Below are positions 48,908 through 61,700 of a stretch of DNA of 64,000 bases, piece after piece. The stretch is from Eleginops maclovinus. Its lineage: Eukaryota; Chordata; Actinopteri; Perciformes; Eleginopidae. Where the stretch lies: positions 13,315,244 to 13,379,243 of the forward strand of contig NC_086356.1 of the NCBI RefSeq assembly GCF_036324505.1, in the 5' to 3' direction. The first letter of the stretch is position 1. Each line of letters begins with the position of its first letter. The notes under the pieces were generated by a model. It was not told the origin of the DNA. It was given only the letters and a program-made list of their open reading frames with translations, and made no database searches. Both the position numbers and the translations under genes were made by a program.

Positions 48908-50403
48908 TCACACCGTGTAGTCCAGCTCTGCGTTCAGATTGGTGTACATCTCGTAGATGGCATCTACAGTGGCAGTGTAATTTACCAAAAACTGACGCAC
49001 ATTTGCAAGACAGTCCTCCTCCTTCACTTCCTCTCCTTTTGACAGAGCCTTGAGGAAGTTTGATTTGTAAGGAGCTGCATGTAACGCTACCTAATAAGGG
49101 GGGGGAAATAACATTTAGGCTCACAGCAAAGTAAACATGTAGCGGTAAATACAGAGTTATTATTGCCAAGAATAAATTATAATACTATGGCAAAAAATAA
49201 GATTTTCAATAATGGAAAATAATTACAGAAACACATTAACTCAGAAAAGCAACAACGCTTCAGATGGGCTAACGTAATGGTGTGGTCCGATTTGGCCCCC
49301 TTTTAAGAAATATTTCCATTAAGAATAATATTAAAAGAGACATTTTCCTCACATGGAAAATCTTTTGTACAATCCAGCCGTGGTATTTCTTCAGCGCCTG
49401 TTCATATGCTTTGGTGACATTAACCCGAATTAGGTTGGGGTTGTTCTCATCTCTTTCTCCATCTGCCAAACTCTGCAGCAGGATCTGTATGAAACGGAGA
49501 CCCCTGCAGGAGAGACAAAGCACACCTTTGTTTTAGTTCAGCCGCTGAATTTGCAACACACAGTATGACACAACATTAGCGTATGGAGTTTTAACCTTTT
49601 CAGCCACATCAGAGCTAGTGTCGCTCCAACTTTAGGCCACTCTGCTGCATGTTCTACTCGCTCTGCCTCCACAATGTCCTGCAGGGTGACGTACTTTGCA
49701 GGATCCTTCATATACACTGCTCTAATTTTCTGAAAGTGCACTTGGTGGTTGAGTTTGGATTTGAATATTAGTGACAGTACTATAAAAACACACCAGTTAT
49801 AAACAGACACATAGATCTGTATCTCACCGTTATGTTGCCATTAATGTCTGACTTGATGATTGAAAAAACGTTTGCTCCCAAGCAGTCTGAAAGAGAAAAA
49901 GACATTTGAGAGCAATGCAATAAAATATGAATGACTTCATCACACCAGTCCCTGGCACAGAGGGAGGATGAATACAGATCGGCCTTTACGTAGGTTACAC
50001 ACAGAGGGAGGAAAATGCAGTGAATGCATAGTCTCAGTTAAAAGGCACAATGAGGCCAATGTTTGCTCTGCTCAATGTGTAAACAAAGAGTTTCTCTATA
50101 GGCTAAACAGCTGGGTCGGATCCCGCACCGTGAACCAGCAGCAGCTCCACTTCTGGTATGAGTAAAATAACTACGATCAGACCGGTCACTTGAACGTGTC
50201 ATGAGGAACAAGTCAGCCTTCTATGAACCGTGAAAGCGATAACACCAACAGTCGTCTCCAACACTGAAGTTGTATCGAGTTCAGGTGGGGGTATACTCAC
50301 CAAAAAATAAAGGAATATGAGACACAGCCTCCAAAAACAACTTTGTGTCTATCACCTTGTCAGGAGGCAGGTCGTTGAATTGGTTATCCAGTAAAAGAGC
50401 CAT
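48908..50403 (-). CDS. gltp: Glycolipid transfer protein GLTP, complete
   Basis: Five exons on the minus strand: 50403-50301, 49886-49828, 49729-49596, 49503-49353, 49090-48908; 630 nt, 209 aa, exactly the length of human GLTP. All junctions are GT-AG and in frame. The residues known to bind the sugar headgroup are at the same positions as in human: D48, N52 and K55 (KSDINGNITK), W96 (LALMWLKR) and H140 (KKYHGWIVQ). Conserved blocks GLRFIQILLQSLADGERDEN and FLVNYTATVDAIYEMY are present, and the protein ends ELDYTV. Family knowledge: a cytosolic all-helical protein that moves glucosyl- and other glycosphingolipids between membranes and binds VAP at the ER. The ATG is preceded by a GC-rich 5'UTR. 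Nothing suggests a defect. Teleosts may have two copies; which one this is cannot be decided here. Confidence 0.97.
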
Positions 50404-52773
50404 GGTCGTGTTAGAGCGGCGGCAGAGAGAAGCTTTCGGCTGAAAAGAACCCGGAACTCTTGTGAGGTGGGAGGGGAAGCGCCAGCAGCCCCTATCGCTT
50501 TCGTGCTTCTCCAACAGGTGGGACTTTATACATTGGCGTGTTAAAACCACTGTTTGTTCACAACACAAGCACACCAACACAAGCACACCAACACGACAAT
50601 GAGATATTTGAGGTATGAATTATACTTTATTAAACCTAAGGCAGGAATTGTTTTCAACCACAGAGGCAGTGGCAGGCTAGAAGTTACAGGATATTTAATG
50701 TCAGGGTTGAAACCAGGGGTGGAAAGAGACTGAACACACGCACTTTTTATTTCAGCTTTTGATTAATTTAGTTTAAAAAAAAAAAAAAGTCATAATCTTA
50801 AAATGTGTTCTTTTTATAGCCTTTATAATTTATTTTCTTTTCCTAATTTAGTAGGTAAATGTAAGTCCCTTGGCCCAATCATTATATTTGGTTTAAAATA
50901 TATGGAAGCCCATTGCTGCCAGCGAGACAACATACATCTTTAAAAAAAAAGATCCTGCAAGTCATTATAATGATTAACGTTCTCAAAATAATGACTTAAT
51001 ATCTCAATGAATTATAAACTACGTCATTATTTCAGGAATGTTTATCAATAAAATGACTAGCAGGATAATTTTTCCCCCATCACATGGGCAGAAATGACCT
51101 TCAAGAAGACTGCAAATCTTTAAAGAGGAAATAACACTTTCTTCTTTTGTACAAATGAAAGCTGAAATCATAAGCAATAAAATGCATGATTCAGCAAATC
51201 ATTACACTCAGGGGTTATGACCACTAGTTTATGGTGGCCACAGTTGGAACACTTTAAACAGATGTTGAAGCATCTGTTTAAATGTTACTGGAATGTTGAA
51301 GTGTTGCATTAAGAGAATCAGTGTCAGAAAAATCCAAAACCTTTTGCGTGGTCAAATGATCCTAAAACCATGAGAATTGGTCAAAAACAAAAATAACTTT
51401 GAAGACTTCTGAAATAAACAGAATACTTTAATGTTGTAATAATCTGTACTGAAGATAATTTGAATCATTTTAATAATCCTCTTTTTGGTTGCTTATACCT
51501 TATACCAATCCTTAGGCAACCTATTGAGAAATATTTTCTACAGCTACTTGAGCAATATTTAATTTTTGGTGTCAGCTTGTGCAGTGGTTTCCGGTGAGCT
51601 TCCCACCCCTGGTCGAGACTGATCCGGCTCACAACAACAAGTGAAACATTAGACCCGAGTTCTACACTAACTTTAAGGGCACATTGACTTCAGTGATTGT
51701 AAACCATAGCTGTACGCATGTGACCACAGGTAGCATTGAACACACTGGAGTTACAGCACCACACCAAATAAACAGAGATCACAGGTTGCCCATAACTCAC
51801 TGCCAGCTGAGACGTCCCAAACCTCAGAACAAAAGTTAGTCTGCGAGGAGCATCGTGTTAAACATAAGCTTATGAAAATAAACATTAATATTTTCTTAGA
51901 GGTATGACACACAGTTCATAAATAGAATAGCATTTGGGTTATTTTGATAGAGAATTACATAGATACATACATCTTATATATTTGCATAATGCTATTACAA
52001 TTGATTCAAAATGGGTTTCACAGGGGCCATCGAGGCCATCTCTGTAACAATTGCACCCACACACACACACATACACACACTCGCACACATACATGCACAC
52101 AACATCAGAAGTATGGCTGTAACATTATAAATCCAAGAACTACAGTCACCTTGCGGAATCCCCTGCTGGAGCTGCTGGATGGAATGAAGGTTTGCACACC
52201 GTTTGTACTGCTGGCCTTACATGGTGCTCTATGCACTGAAGCTACTTTCATAATCACAGTTTGCTCACTAAACAAACATTTGAAATCAAAGCAAGTGGCA
52301 TCACAATGGTTCAAGACTAAAATACTGTCATTGCATCTTAAAAACATTTGAAATAAAAAGGGAAATAAACAGATGAAACTGGTGTAGATAAAGGTGTATC
52401 TATGATGACCTCTATGTGGAAAAGTACAATGTGGAAGGCTTGTTGTTCTTTGTTTAGATATATACACAACATTGCACTTTTAGATTTTGTGTGGATTAAA
52501 CTGTTATCTCTTCGTGAGGTTAGGAGGTGTAACAGATTCTATCCTACAGCTTTAAAGGTGTTTGTTTACTCTGTATTACCACAATACAAAAACAACAAAA
52601 TATCATAATGTTTGGATTGGTCTGTCATTTTACATGGTGCATCTGTTTTAAAGGAATGTACGCAAATAATTGCAGACTTATTAGAAATAATGGTGTTAAC
52701 ACTGATTAAATTGAAATTAGCGACATCTAAATAAACTATTTTGGGTGCATCAGGAATGTCTTTGGGTTTTTAG
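50404..52773 (-). other. gltp promoter and git2 3'UTR region
   Basis: About 2.4 kb between the git2 stop and the gltp ATG, with both genes on the minus strand. A minus-strand AATAAA hexamer at 50631-50626 could end a long git2 3'UTR, leaving only about 220 bp for the gltp promoter. A CA-rich microsatellite lies at about 52058-52101 and a duplicated 14-15 bp unit (ACAAGCACACCAAC) at about 50565-50592. Human TCHP lies in this interval; no trichoplein-like coding sequence was seen. Confidence 0.5.
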
Positions 52774-55700
52774 TTAGTTATTGTTTTCTTTGGTTGTCAC
52801 AGTGACAAGTTGCTTGGCAGCTTTGGCAATGTCATAGGCGCACTGGATGACCTGCTGAGTGACCAGCTGGATATCCGACGGGCAGGGGTTGTGCTCTGCG
52901 GCCTTCAGGCACTCTCCGTGAAGCCGGCTGGCGCTGGACGTGAGCAGATACAGAGACCCTCGCACCGTGTCCGAGGACGGCCTCTGTGAGGGGGAAGGAG
53001 ACATGATGGAGACTTGATAAGCACCCGACATGACAACCCCCATAAATAAACCCTCATTGTAGTCAGCGGGCTGTGTATGTGTCAGTAAACATAAAGCAAC
53101 TTAATCTGATTAACTGTAAATATAAAACTAGGCTCTTTTCAAACAGAGGTTTGGAGCTGTGGGTAGGAGTCATCTTACCTTGGGAAACAGGGCGGCCATC
53201 TCTTTCACAGCCACGCAGATCTTTTCTGAACAAGGCAGGAAGCTGAGGGAGATGAAGACAAAAGGCTGATCAACTACTCCTGTACCATTTATGAATACAA
53301 CAATGCACAACAGATACCATGTGACATTCCTCATTACGACAAAGAGCAGCCTGAGGCGAGATTCCCTGTGCCAACAGTAAGCACTATTTATAAATACAGT
53401 AGACTGCTACTTTTTAATCACATTTGAGATGTTTGCATACACCTATAACAATAATGATGGCTTTTTGCATAGCTTCAGCATTCCTCAGTAAACATTCAAC
53501 ATGTCTGACACACTGCCTCCTATATTTGATTATGAGCTGACATAACCAGCTTGCATGAAATGTGTCACCAAAGCTAAAAAAAAAAAAAGAGCAAACAACA
53601 CTGGGCTCTGAGACAGCATGGTTGTTGAGGCTTCAAAGTAAACAGCTGTCTTCAATATCATGACTTATACTCAAAGTGAAAGCAATTTCATTTGCCGGAG
53701 AGACCAATGCACTAACAGAAGGAGCCAATAATCACACGCTGAAGGCCTGCATTAGGCTCCTGATACCATGGGGAAAGACCTTACTGTTGTTTCATTTATT
53801 ACTATAGTTTGTGTGCACATTAGGGGCCCTTTTAGAGCTAACATTTAAATGTGGTTTTGCCAGGAGCCATTTTCTTAGAAGTGTAACCCCTTCTGAATAT
53901 CTCTTAAATAGTTTGGATTTAAAACATGACACTGAAGAAATGCTCGGGTCATTGGGACAGCATCCAATATCTCAAAACATGATAAAAACAAGGAAATTAA
54001 TTGCGGTAAATTATTACTGTAAACAGACACAGACAAAACCAGTTTGACTACACTAACTTGCTGATGATTTGGCCGGTCACTGGGGAATACATGTGGTGTT
54101 TCCTGTCCGCTGCATTTCAAGAGCCACGGTTTACCCCCAGCAGACACACAGCTCTCAAGACAGAGGCCACTCTATGAGGCTCAAAGAGAGCTGCTGGTCT
54201 ACTATAAAACTGCACTTGCTTTGAAATCAGATGTTAATGAGTCACTGGATAGCTGGCTATTATAATCAAAAACCAGCACAGTCCAAGGCCCTAAGGACAA
54301 CTATTGAAAACCGCTGAACTAGAAGCAGCTTATAGAGAATCAAATTCCATTTATTCTTTTCAAAAGAACAGGCACTTTGAAAGAAATACAGCCGTGGAAA
54401 AAATATAGAGTCCATGCTTTTATTTACAGCACGTCAATTAATAAGAAGGTTTGAGTTTCAATAAGTGTCTGTTGGTCATAAAGTACCTTTCATGCTTGGT
54501 CTCCTGGGCAGCTCTCAGCAGCTCCTGGATGTTCTTAGTGATCTGCTCGGTCTTACAGATGACATCCTCTGTGCACGGCAGGGTGGCATCTTCCTCACCC
54601 TCCTCCCCCTGCTCCACTGATTCACAGGCAGGGAGAGGGCTGCTGCAAACAAAACATAAAAAATGGTTTTATCAGCTGACTTCTAAATGCTTTGCAACAC
54701 ATACAGTTTATACGCCTGCACATATTAGTCTGTGTTGGACATGGCGTGTGTTTTATATGTAATGATCATGGATTTTGTCCCGTTTTTGTTAACTTCCCCT
54801 ATGTGATTGTGATGTGCTACATGTGACATGTTGTAGTAACGTATGCCGTCTGTATGCTGTTTCAGTGCTTCTTGTGGTCATGTATATTCAGAGTGCTGGC
54901 ATGCTGCATGTGCTGCTTCCTTGCCACACTGCGTACTACATTGGTGCTAATGCTTGTGTGTTTGTGCTTTGGAGGGGGGGTCTATTATCATGACATCAGC
55001 TGTAAATTAGCCATGTCGGCTCAAGCTGCCCTATTTACTGATTTTGTTGGAGTTAATTAATGGGGACTCATAAACTAAACTTAGTATCTTGACAAGCCAT
55101 CACAATTTGGAGTCCATAAAAAGGTGCAATATGAACCAAACTCTTGTGAAAAACCAAAATAGTACTAAAACTATATAATTGTAGTCATAAAATTATATAA
55201 TATTACATAAAATTATATAAATTACATAAAATGAGCTACTTCTGTACTACAGTCGGTATTCAAGAACAGGTTTCATCCATACAGCTACTCAACCAGCAGC
55301 CAAAAGAGATGACTATATCAGCAGTGCATGATCTCTATGTTAAACAACAAGCAGAGGGATCACGTGAAGCTCCTGGCTCTGCTTAATGGTGACTTTTTGC
55401 AACTGTTAAGCTCACGTGAGAGAGGACTGGTGTGTACAAAGTTAAAATAAATGTTCTCACCCTGCCTCCTCCAGTTCAGAGTGGTTGGGCGTAGTGTCGT
55501 AGTCGTTCTCCAGCATCATACTCTGTCCTTCCAGACTGCAGCCCTATAGAGACATCAGTAAATAAACATCAATCAAATACAGTAAACACTGTCATGACAA
55601 AAACCATATTGCCAGAGAAACTGTAGGCACATACAAATCAGAATCATGCACTTCTGACAGTTCACACTATCAGACATTTGGTTTCCAAGCTGATGAAGAG

Positions 55701-58700
55701 ACAGACAGGAAATATAAAACCAGGTCATTGCAGTGTCGCAGCTCATTCTGCAGTGGATGCGATTAGTAGAGGCGAAGAAACCCTGATGTAGACTGTGAAG
55801 GCTATGACTAATAAGCACATTTTGGTGAGACATTTTATTAGACTCATTGATATGGGACTGATCATCCAAACAGCTTTCTCTGGTCCCGGTGAGGTTTAGC
55901 CACAGCAGCGCGGGTTAGGGTTCTCTGTGGAAGCAAAGTTGTTCAGATAACTGAACTAAAGCAGAGGCACTGTGGTGCATGCATGCAGGCAGGCGAGGCT
56001 GATAAAAAGCAGTTTAAAAACACAGGTCAGGAGGAGAGATAAGACTGGGGGGGTCAAGCAGGGGGGACAGTTTGCACCGTCCCCCGGGGCTGCCTCTGAA
56101 CCGAGGGGAACTTCAGTACTTAACCCTTCGAGATCGCTCATCCCACGACCAGGACAGGGAAGAGGGGAAGGTAGGGAGGGAGGAAGCAGCCGTCCCCAAA
56201 GGACCCCTCCCAATCTAGAAAGGGGTCAAACCAAGTTGAGCATACTCGGATGAGATGCAATGAATGAATGACTGAATGAAAAACCATCACCAGCCCCAAG
56301 CCAGGCATCATGAGTATTGTCTTGTGCTGACAGTCCAGCGGGAACACGAGTGCTTCTGAGCTTACGTTGGTGGGGAAGGGTTGTAAAACGACTCCGTCCT
56401 CATGCCGAGCCGCTTCCACTCGGTGGGGGTACTGCCTCGGGGAAGAGCCGGTCTCATACATGGACATGGCCCGACCGCCGCGGGGCGGTTGTCGACCAAG
56501 GGGCCCCTGTAGGTGTTGTTGCTGTCCACTGGGGGGTTGCCATCGCAGTGTTGTGTTTTCAGTCTGCAGGGAGTTCAGCTGAAGAGAACAAAACATCCTT
56601 GAAGTCAACTCTGGCTGGGGGATGATCTCCTTACAAAGCTCGGCCACACATTAATAATAGAGTAAAATACAGACATGCCTCAGGGAGAGAGAAACACTTC
56701 ATCCACACCCAGTTCACCGTCACCTTGGTTTAGTTTAGGGTTTCCCACGTTAAAGGTATGTTTCTTGATAAGTGGAATGCTGACACTGTGTGTTTATGTG
56801 AGAAACTGAAACATAAGGAGGTGCCCTTATTTACATTTACAGCCCTGGAAAGAGCAATGGGAAACATGACTGACTTTCTCCATAGTGTTATTGAAGTCAT
56901 CACATGTCAACAAATGAATGACAGACAAAACATGAAATAAGCAATTTTAGAAGCTTTTTGGTTTATACGTTAGGAGATGTCTTGAGGTTCCACTTTTTCA
57001 ACTATTACGTTTTGGTGATTGCAAAAAGGGTAATGAAGATAAGGGACCGGAATGGAAAGTCAAATGGAAGCAGTATTGTTTGGGAGTAAATAAAGCAGCA
57101 GTGGGAGGCAGCACATTGTGTGAACACCAGCTTTCAGCCAAGTGAAGAGAGAAAGAGACTGGGCTCTGGAGAACTGGGATGCATATAAGAAACCAGACTA
57201 AATGCTGCCATCTACCAACATGGGTCAGTGAGTGACAAACCTTTTGGTCTTTTTTTTTTTTACACTTTTTTTCCAAGCATGATGATACACTTTATCATCA
57301 GGTATTAGTGGTGACAACTGAGACAGAGAAATTAATTCAGATAAGATGTTTAAGATATCATTTGATCACGCAATGATCATGTATTTGGCTGTGAGGGTAT
57401 TACCCCATTTACACTTCATTTACTTAGAACCGAGTGTAAAAAGTGGATAAATTGAATCGATAGACTGAAAAAAATAAAATGCATCAAGGAAACTATCAAG
57501 AAAGATTTGAAATATGATTTTAGAAGTTGGTAATAAATGTGCCTCCAAATAATCCTATAGAGTTTGTAGAAATATGTTAGCAAAAGAATAAGAATAGTCA
57601 TACAAACAGTCCACAGCAGGGTCTGTGTATTTAAGCGTAGGGTTAGTAACAGGAAACTGTTTCTCAACCCACATTCTGCCTTTGACTTTTTATAACTATC
57701 ACTCAGTCTTGGATCGAGGGGAGAACTCTTAACAAGTTTTCTTTAAAACGTTAGCACTGAATAAACATGCATGTATAAATAATACTGAGGCTAAGTGGGA
57801 CTTTTGGAAGCTCTAAAAAATAAGGAACTGAATGATGAGATGTGAATAGAATAAACATACTGTAGAGAGACTGGCTGCACGCCTTCTGGAGGTGCGAGAG
57901 TGAGAGAGGAGTTGATAACTGGTGATTCGCCCACACTCCAACTCTAATCACTGCTACATTTAGGTGCTTTTTGGCTGGTGACTGCATGATTGTTCTGATT
58001 TAAGAGGATGAATCATCATCTCCATGATAACCATTTGTTGATTAGTTCTTATTTAGTGAATCCTCAACTTATTATAGACGACAAAGACCTCTCAAATCAG
58101 ATCTTGTTTGCCATTTCATCGAGCAGCATAGCAGAGGAGGTCTGCAGATTGTTAATTATTACCACAAGAATTTCACCCCACCCATAATCACAGCAGACAT
58201 TCTCTCTGTAGCACTAGCAGTAAAACATTTAAATATTGCCTTATAACCATTTGATGGCGTCTTTATCAACTAGCATGTCGAAATCTGCTGTTCTTTGCAA
58301 CTCAAAATGTATCCACTGTTGAACTAAATAGGGTAGAGGCAATGTCTGACTCATTCAAACAGGCGAGACCCAAACATATATTACTAATGTTTGTGGGTGA
58401 AATCAAATAACTAAATTTAAAAAGGAGAAGGATCAAGTTTTATTAAAGGCTGCAACACCAGCATCAGAGAGGAAGTAAACACCATAAATCCAGTAAAAAG
58501 TGACCTGTAATTACAGCTATTGAAATATTAATGTGTACTACCATCTAATTAAAGGGGTGGAAATCAAACTGAGGGCAGGCAGAGTTTGCATCTGCAATCA
58601 AAAACGATCTACCCAGTTTGTTTATGACTGAACGTAATTGACGAACCTTGCTCTGCATGCTCCGCAGCTCTTCACTGAGGTGACAGTTGACTTTGAGAAG

Positions 58701-61700
58701 CTGCTGTATTTTGGCTTCCGATGCGTTGAGGGCACTCTTCACCTCCATGAACTCATGCACTGTGATTGGTCCATCGGAGAGGTCGGACGACTCCGAGCTC
58801 TGAAGGAGTACAAAGGACAACATGAGACGAGTTGAAATGTGAAGAAAAGTATATTTTTAAATATGTGAACAGTCAATAAAAACATGAACCTTGGTCCTTC
58901 GGTCAGTGCTGCTGTCCCCACAGGTGGCCTCTTGCACCGGATCTTCATCTGATGCCACACTGTCGTAATCAGGCTGGTCATTATCCTGGCTCTCACTGTT
59001 ATGGCGACTGTCCATTCCCTGAAGGATCAACTCCACGTTCTCTGTAGGCAGGCCACCGGATCAAAGCATTAGAGATCAAACAAGCCCTGCAGGCTACAGG
59101 CAGCTGTACAAATCAAAAAGCTAAAGGAACATATTTCTTTTCATTCACTGAATCTTAAGAACAGCCCTAACTATAAAGCAGTCTGTGATGCGCTTGAATT
59201 ATTTACAGAAGGCAAGAGTTTGCATTATAAAAGCCCTAACCTGTGTTTGGCCATGGCTCCACCACAAACATCAGCACATATGCTTCACATACTAATGGTG
59301 GCCTATCTAACTCACACATGGTCCACTTCAATATGCAAATCCAAAACAGACTTCCTGCATCTCATTTACAACGGCTAATTGAAACCCTTCATTCTCAGTG
59401 TGTGTTGCTGTGTGTATGCTAGTGCCAATCCAACACAAACACAGTATATTAGCAAGGAATTTCAAAGTTAGTAATAAAAAAAAAGTGTAGTTGTACCTTT
59501 GGGACTGTCGCAGGAATTCCCCCACTGCCGCCGTTTAGCATCAGTGAGGATATCAATAACCAGGGTGGCAAACTCATGAGCACTAAACCGTGCCAATTTT
59601 TGACGACCCTGAAAAAACAAAAGTATCGGAAATGGAATAATAAATACATGGCAGCACTGATGATCAAAGTCTTCACTTAAAAAAAGTAAACACAAGGCAA
59701 CATTGGATGACTTGCCTGGTTTCTGGTAGACGAGTACTCTGGATTGACCGGCAGAAAAGGCACAACTGTGGTGTCTGTTACAAGTGTGCTGTGGTTCTGA
59801 GTGGCCAACCACACTGAAAAAAACACGATTAAATACATTTAAGATATACATTAAACCAGGGATACAAATAACGGTTATTTCATATTTTTAATCTTCTTTC
59901 AATTGCACCTGCATCTGTTTCTCTTCTGTCAACTTCATCATAAACATCCATGGCAAGCTCTTCAAACTGATGGTTACTCAGCTGGAAACATGAAGAACAA
60001 TTTCTCATTCACAACTGAATAGAAAGACAATTGGACCTTTAAACTGATGGAATTACAACTGGCTGCTACTGCATAATAATCTGTATGTTACTATGTTAAT
60101 ACCATTTGTATTTACCACTGCAATCAACCCACTACAACACAGTATTCTACAATGTTACACTTATTTTATTTTAGAAATACAGCTAACTTATTTCCCCTGA
60201 ATGTGTACTTCTGTTCATTTTTATTTCAAATAATATGTGTATGCCTTTTTTATCTAATACGGTGTTACTTTTATTTTTCATCTCTATGTATACTGCTGTA
60301 ACAATGTAAATGTCCCCTCTGTTGGACTAATAAAGAACTTCTGATTCAATATCTCACCGACTGGAGCTTCTTCTTTGCAGCTTTTGCAAACTCTGACAAA
60401 TCCAGGCTGCTTTGGGCAAAAAATAATATTCAAATCAACTTTTTGTGCTAACAAAATTCAACACAAACAACCCGAAAGACATTGGAACAGCATACTTACT
60501 TGTTTCTAATCCATCATAAGAGCGCAGCATTAGAAACATAAGATTGTAATTACTGTCAGTAAAACATTGAGCATAGCCAAGTAGCCAGCAGCTTGTCAGA
60601 GCTTGGTTTTTGTTTCTTAAAAAAATATGAACAACTTAAAAACACAGCTATACCTGTCGGCCATCTGTGGAATGATGAAGTGTTGCCCATTTCTGTGATC
60701 TACAACAAAACAAGGACATACGAGTGAAAGACGGTCACAAAAAAAACACATCAGCTCTCAAACACCATGCCTCAGCTGTGCTACCTTACCTGGTCTTCTT
60801 CCGCAGAGGTAAAATGTTAAGCGGTCAGTGAGTTCGTACTGAATCTCTACCAGCCTCTCTGCCAGATCCTGATGCCCAGCTTGTCTGTACACATTAGGAA
60901 TATAACAAAGGTCATGATTCAGAAATATGGCTCTGTGCTACGGAGTGCCTCAGGTAGGTTTGTCCAAATTTTGTGGCAACCTATTTTAAAAACACAAACC
61001 CTTTCTAATAGGGTAGAAATCAGGTAACGTGTAAAGTAATGGGCATAACACTGAAGTAGGCGAGGTGTGTTAGCTGGCTGTTCTTAGACAACACAAAGCC
61101 TTATCCCAGAAACAGCATGACGTGTTTTTTACTTAGAATTTTAAGTCAGACAAGGCAATGTCTCTAAATGTTTTCTCTCTTATCTTTTTTCTGTCTATTC
61201 TTCATTTCTTGGAGTTTTTTCCATCTTTCGTTAAAAGGGCTGAGTCAACTCGAACAGCTTTGCTTCGGATTTTTTCTTGCCTCAGCTAGTCATACTCCTA
61301 TTGAATTACTCAGACGCTGACAGAATGCCACTGGGTCTGCGTCTAATGTTCACTGTAGAGCCAGGCATGCAAATACTTAAACCATTTTAGCTGGAGATGG
61401 TTTCTCACTAGTTTTTTTCCTACTAGTTTCTACCCATTTTGGTTGACCTTTTGTCTCTTCCTGTGTAAGTTATTTCCTCATACCACCTCTAAATATAAAT
61501 AGCACACATTTCACACACACGCTTTGTGTCTGTGTACAATGAAACTGCATTCAATCCCCGAAAGGATGTGTATCATTTCCTGCCAATAGTGAGCTGGGCC
61601 GAGCCTGTGAGAGTGATGCTTGCAGACACACCATAGGTTAGTCATGCAGCAGCAACAGAGAAACAAGTCTAAAAAAAATTATTTAAACTGCGAGACACAA

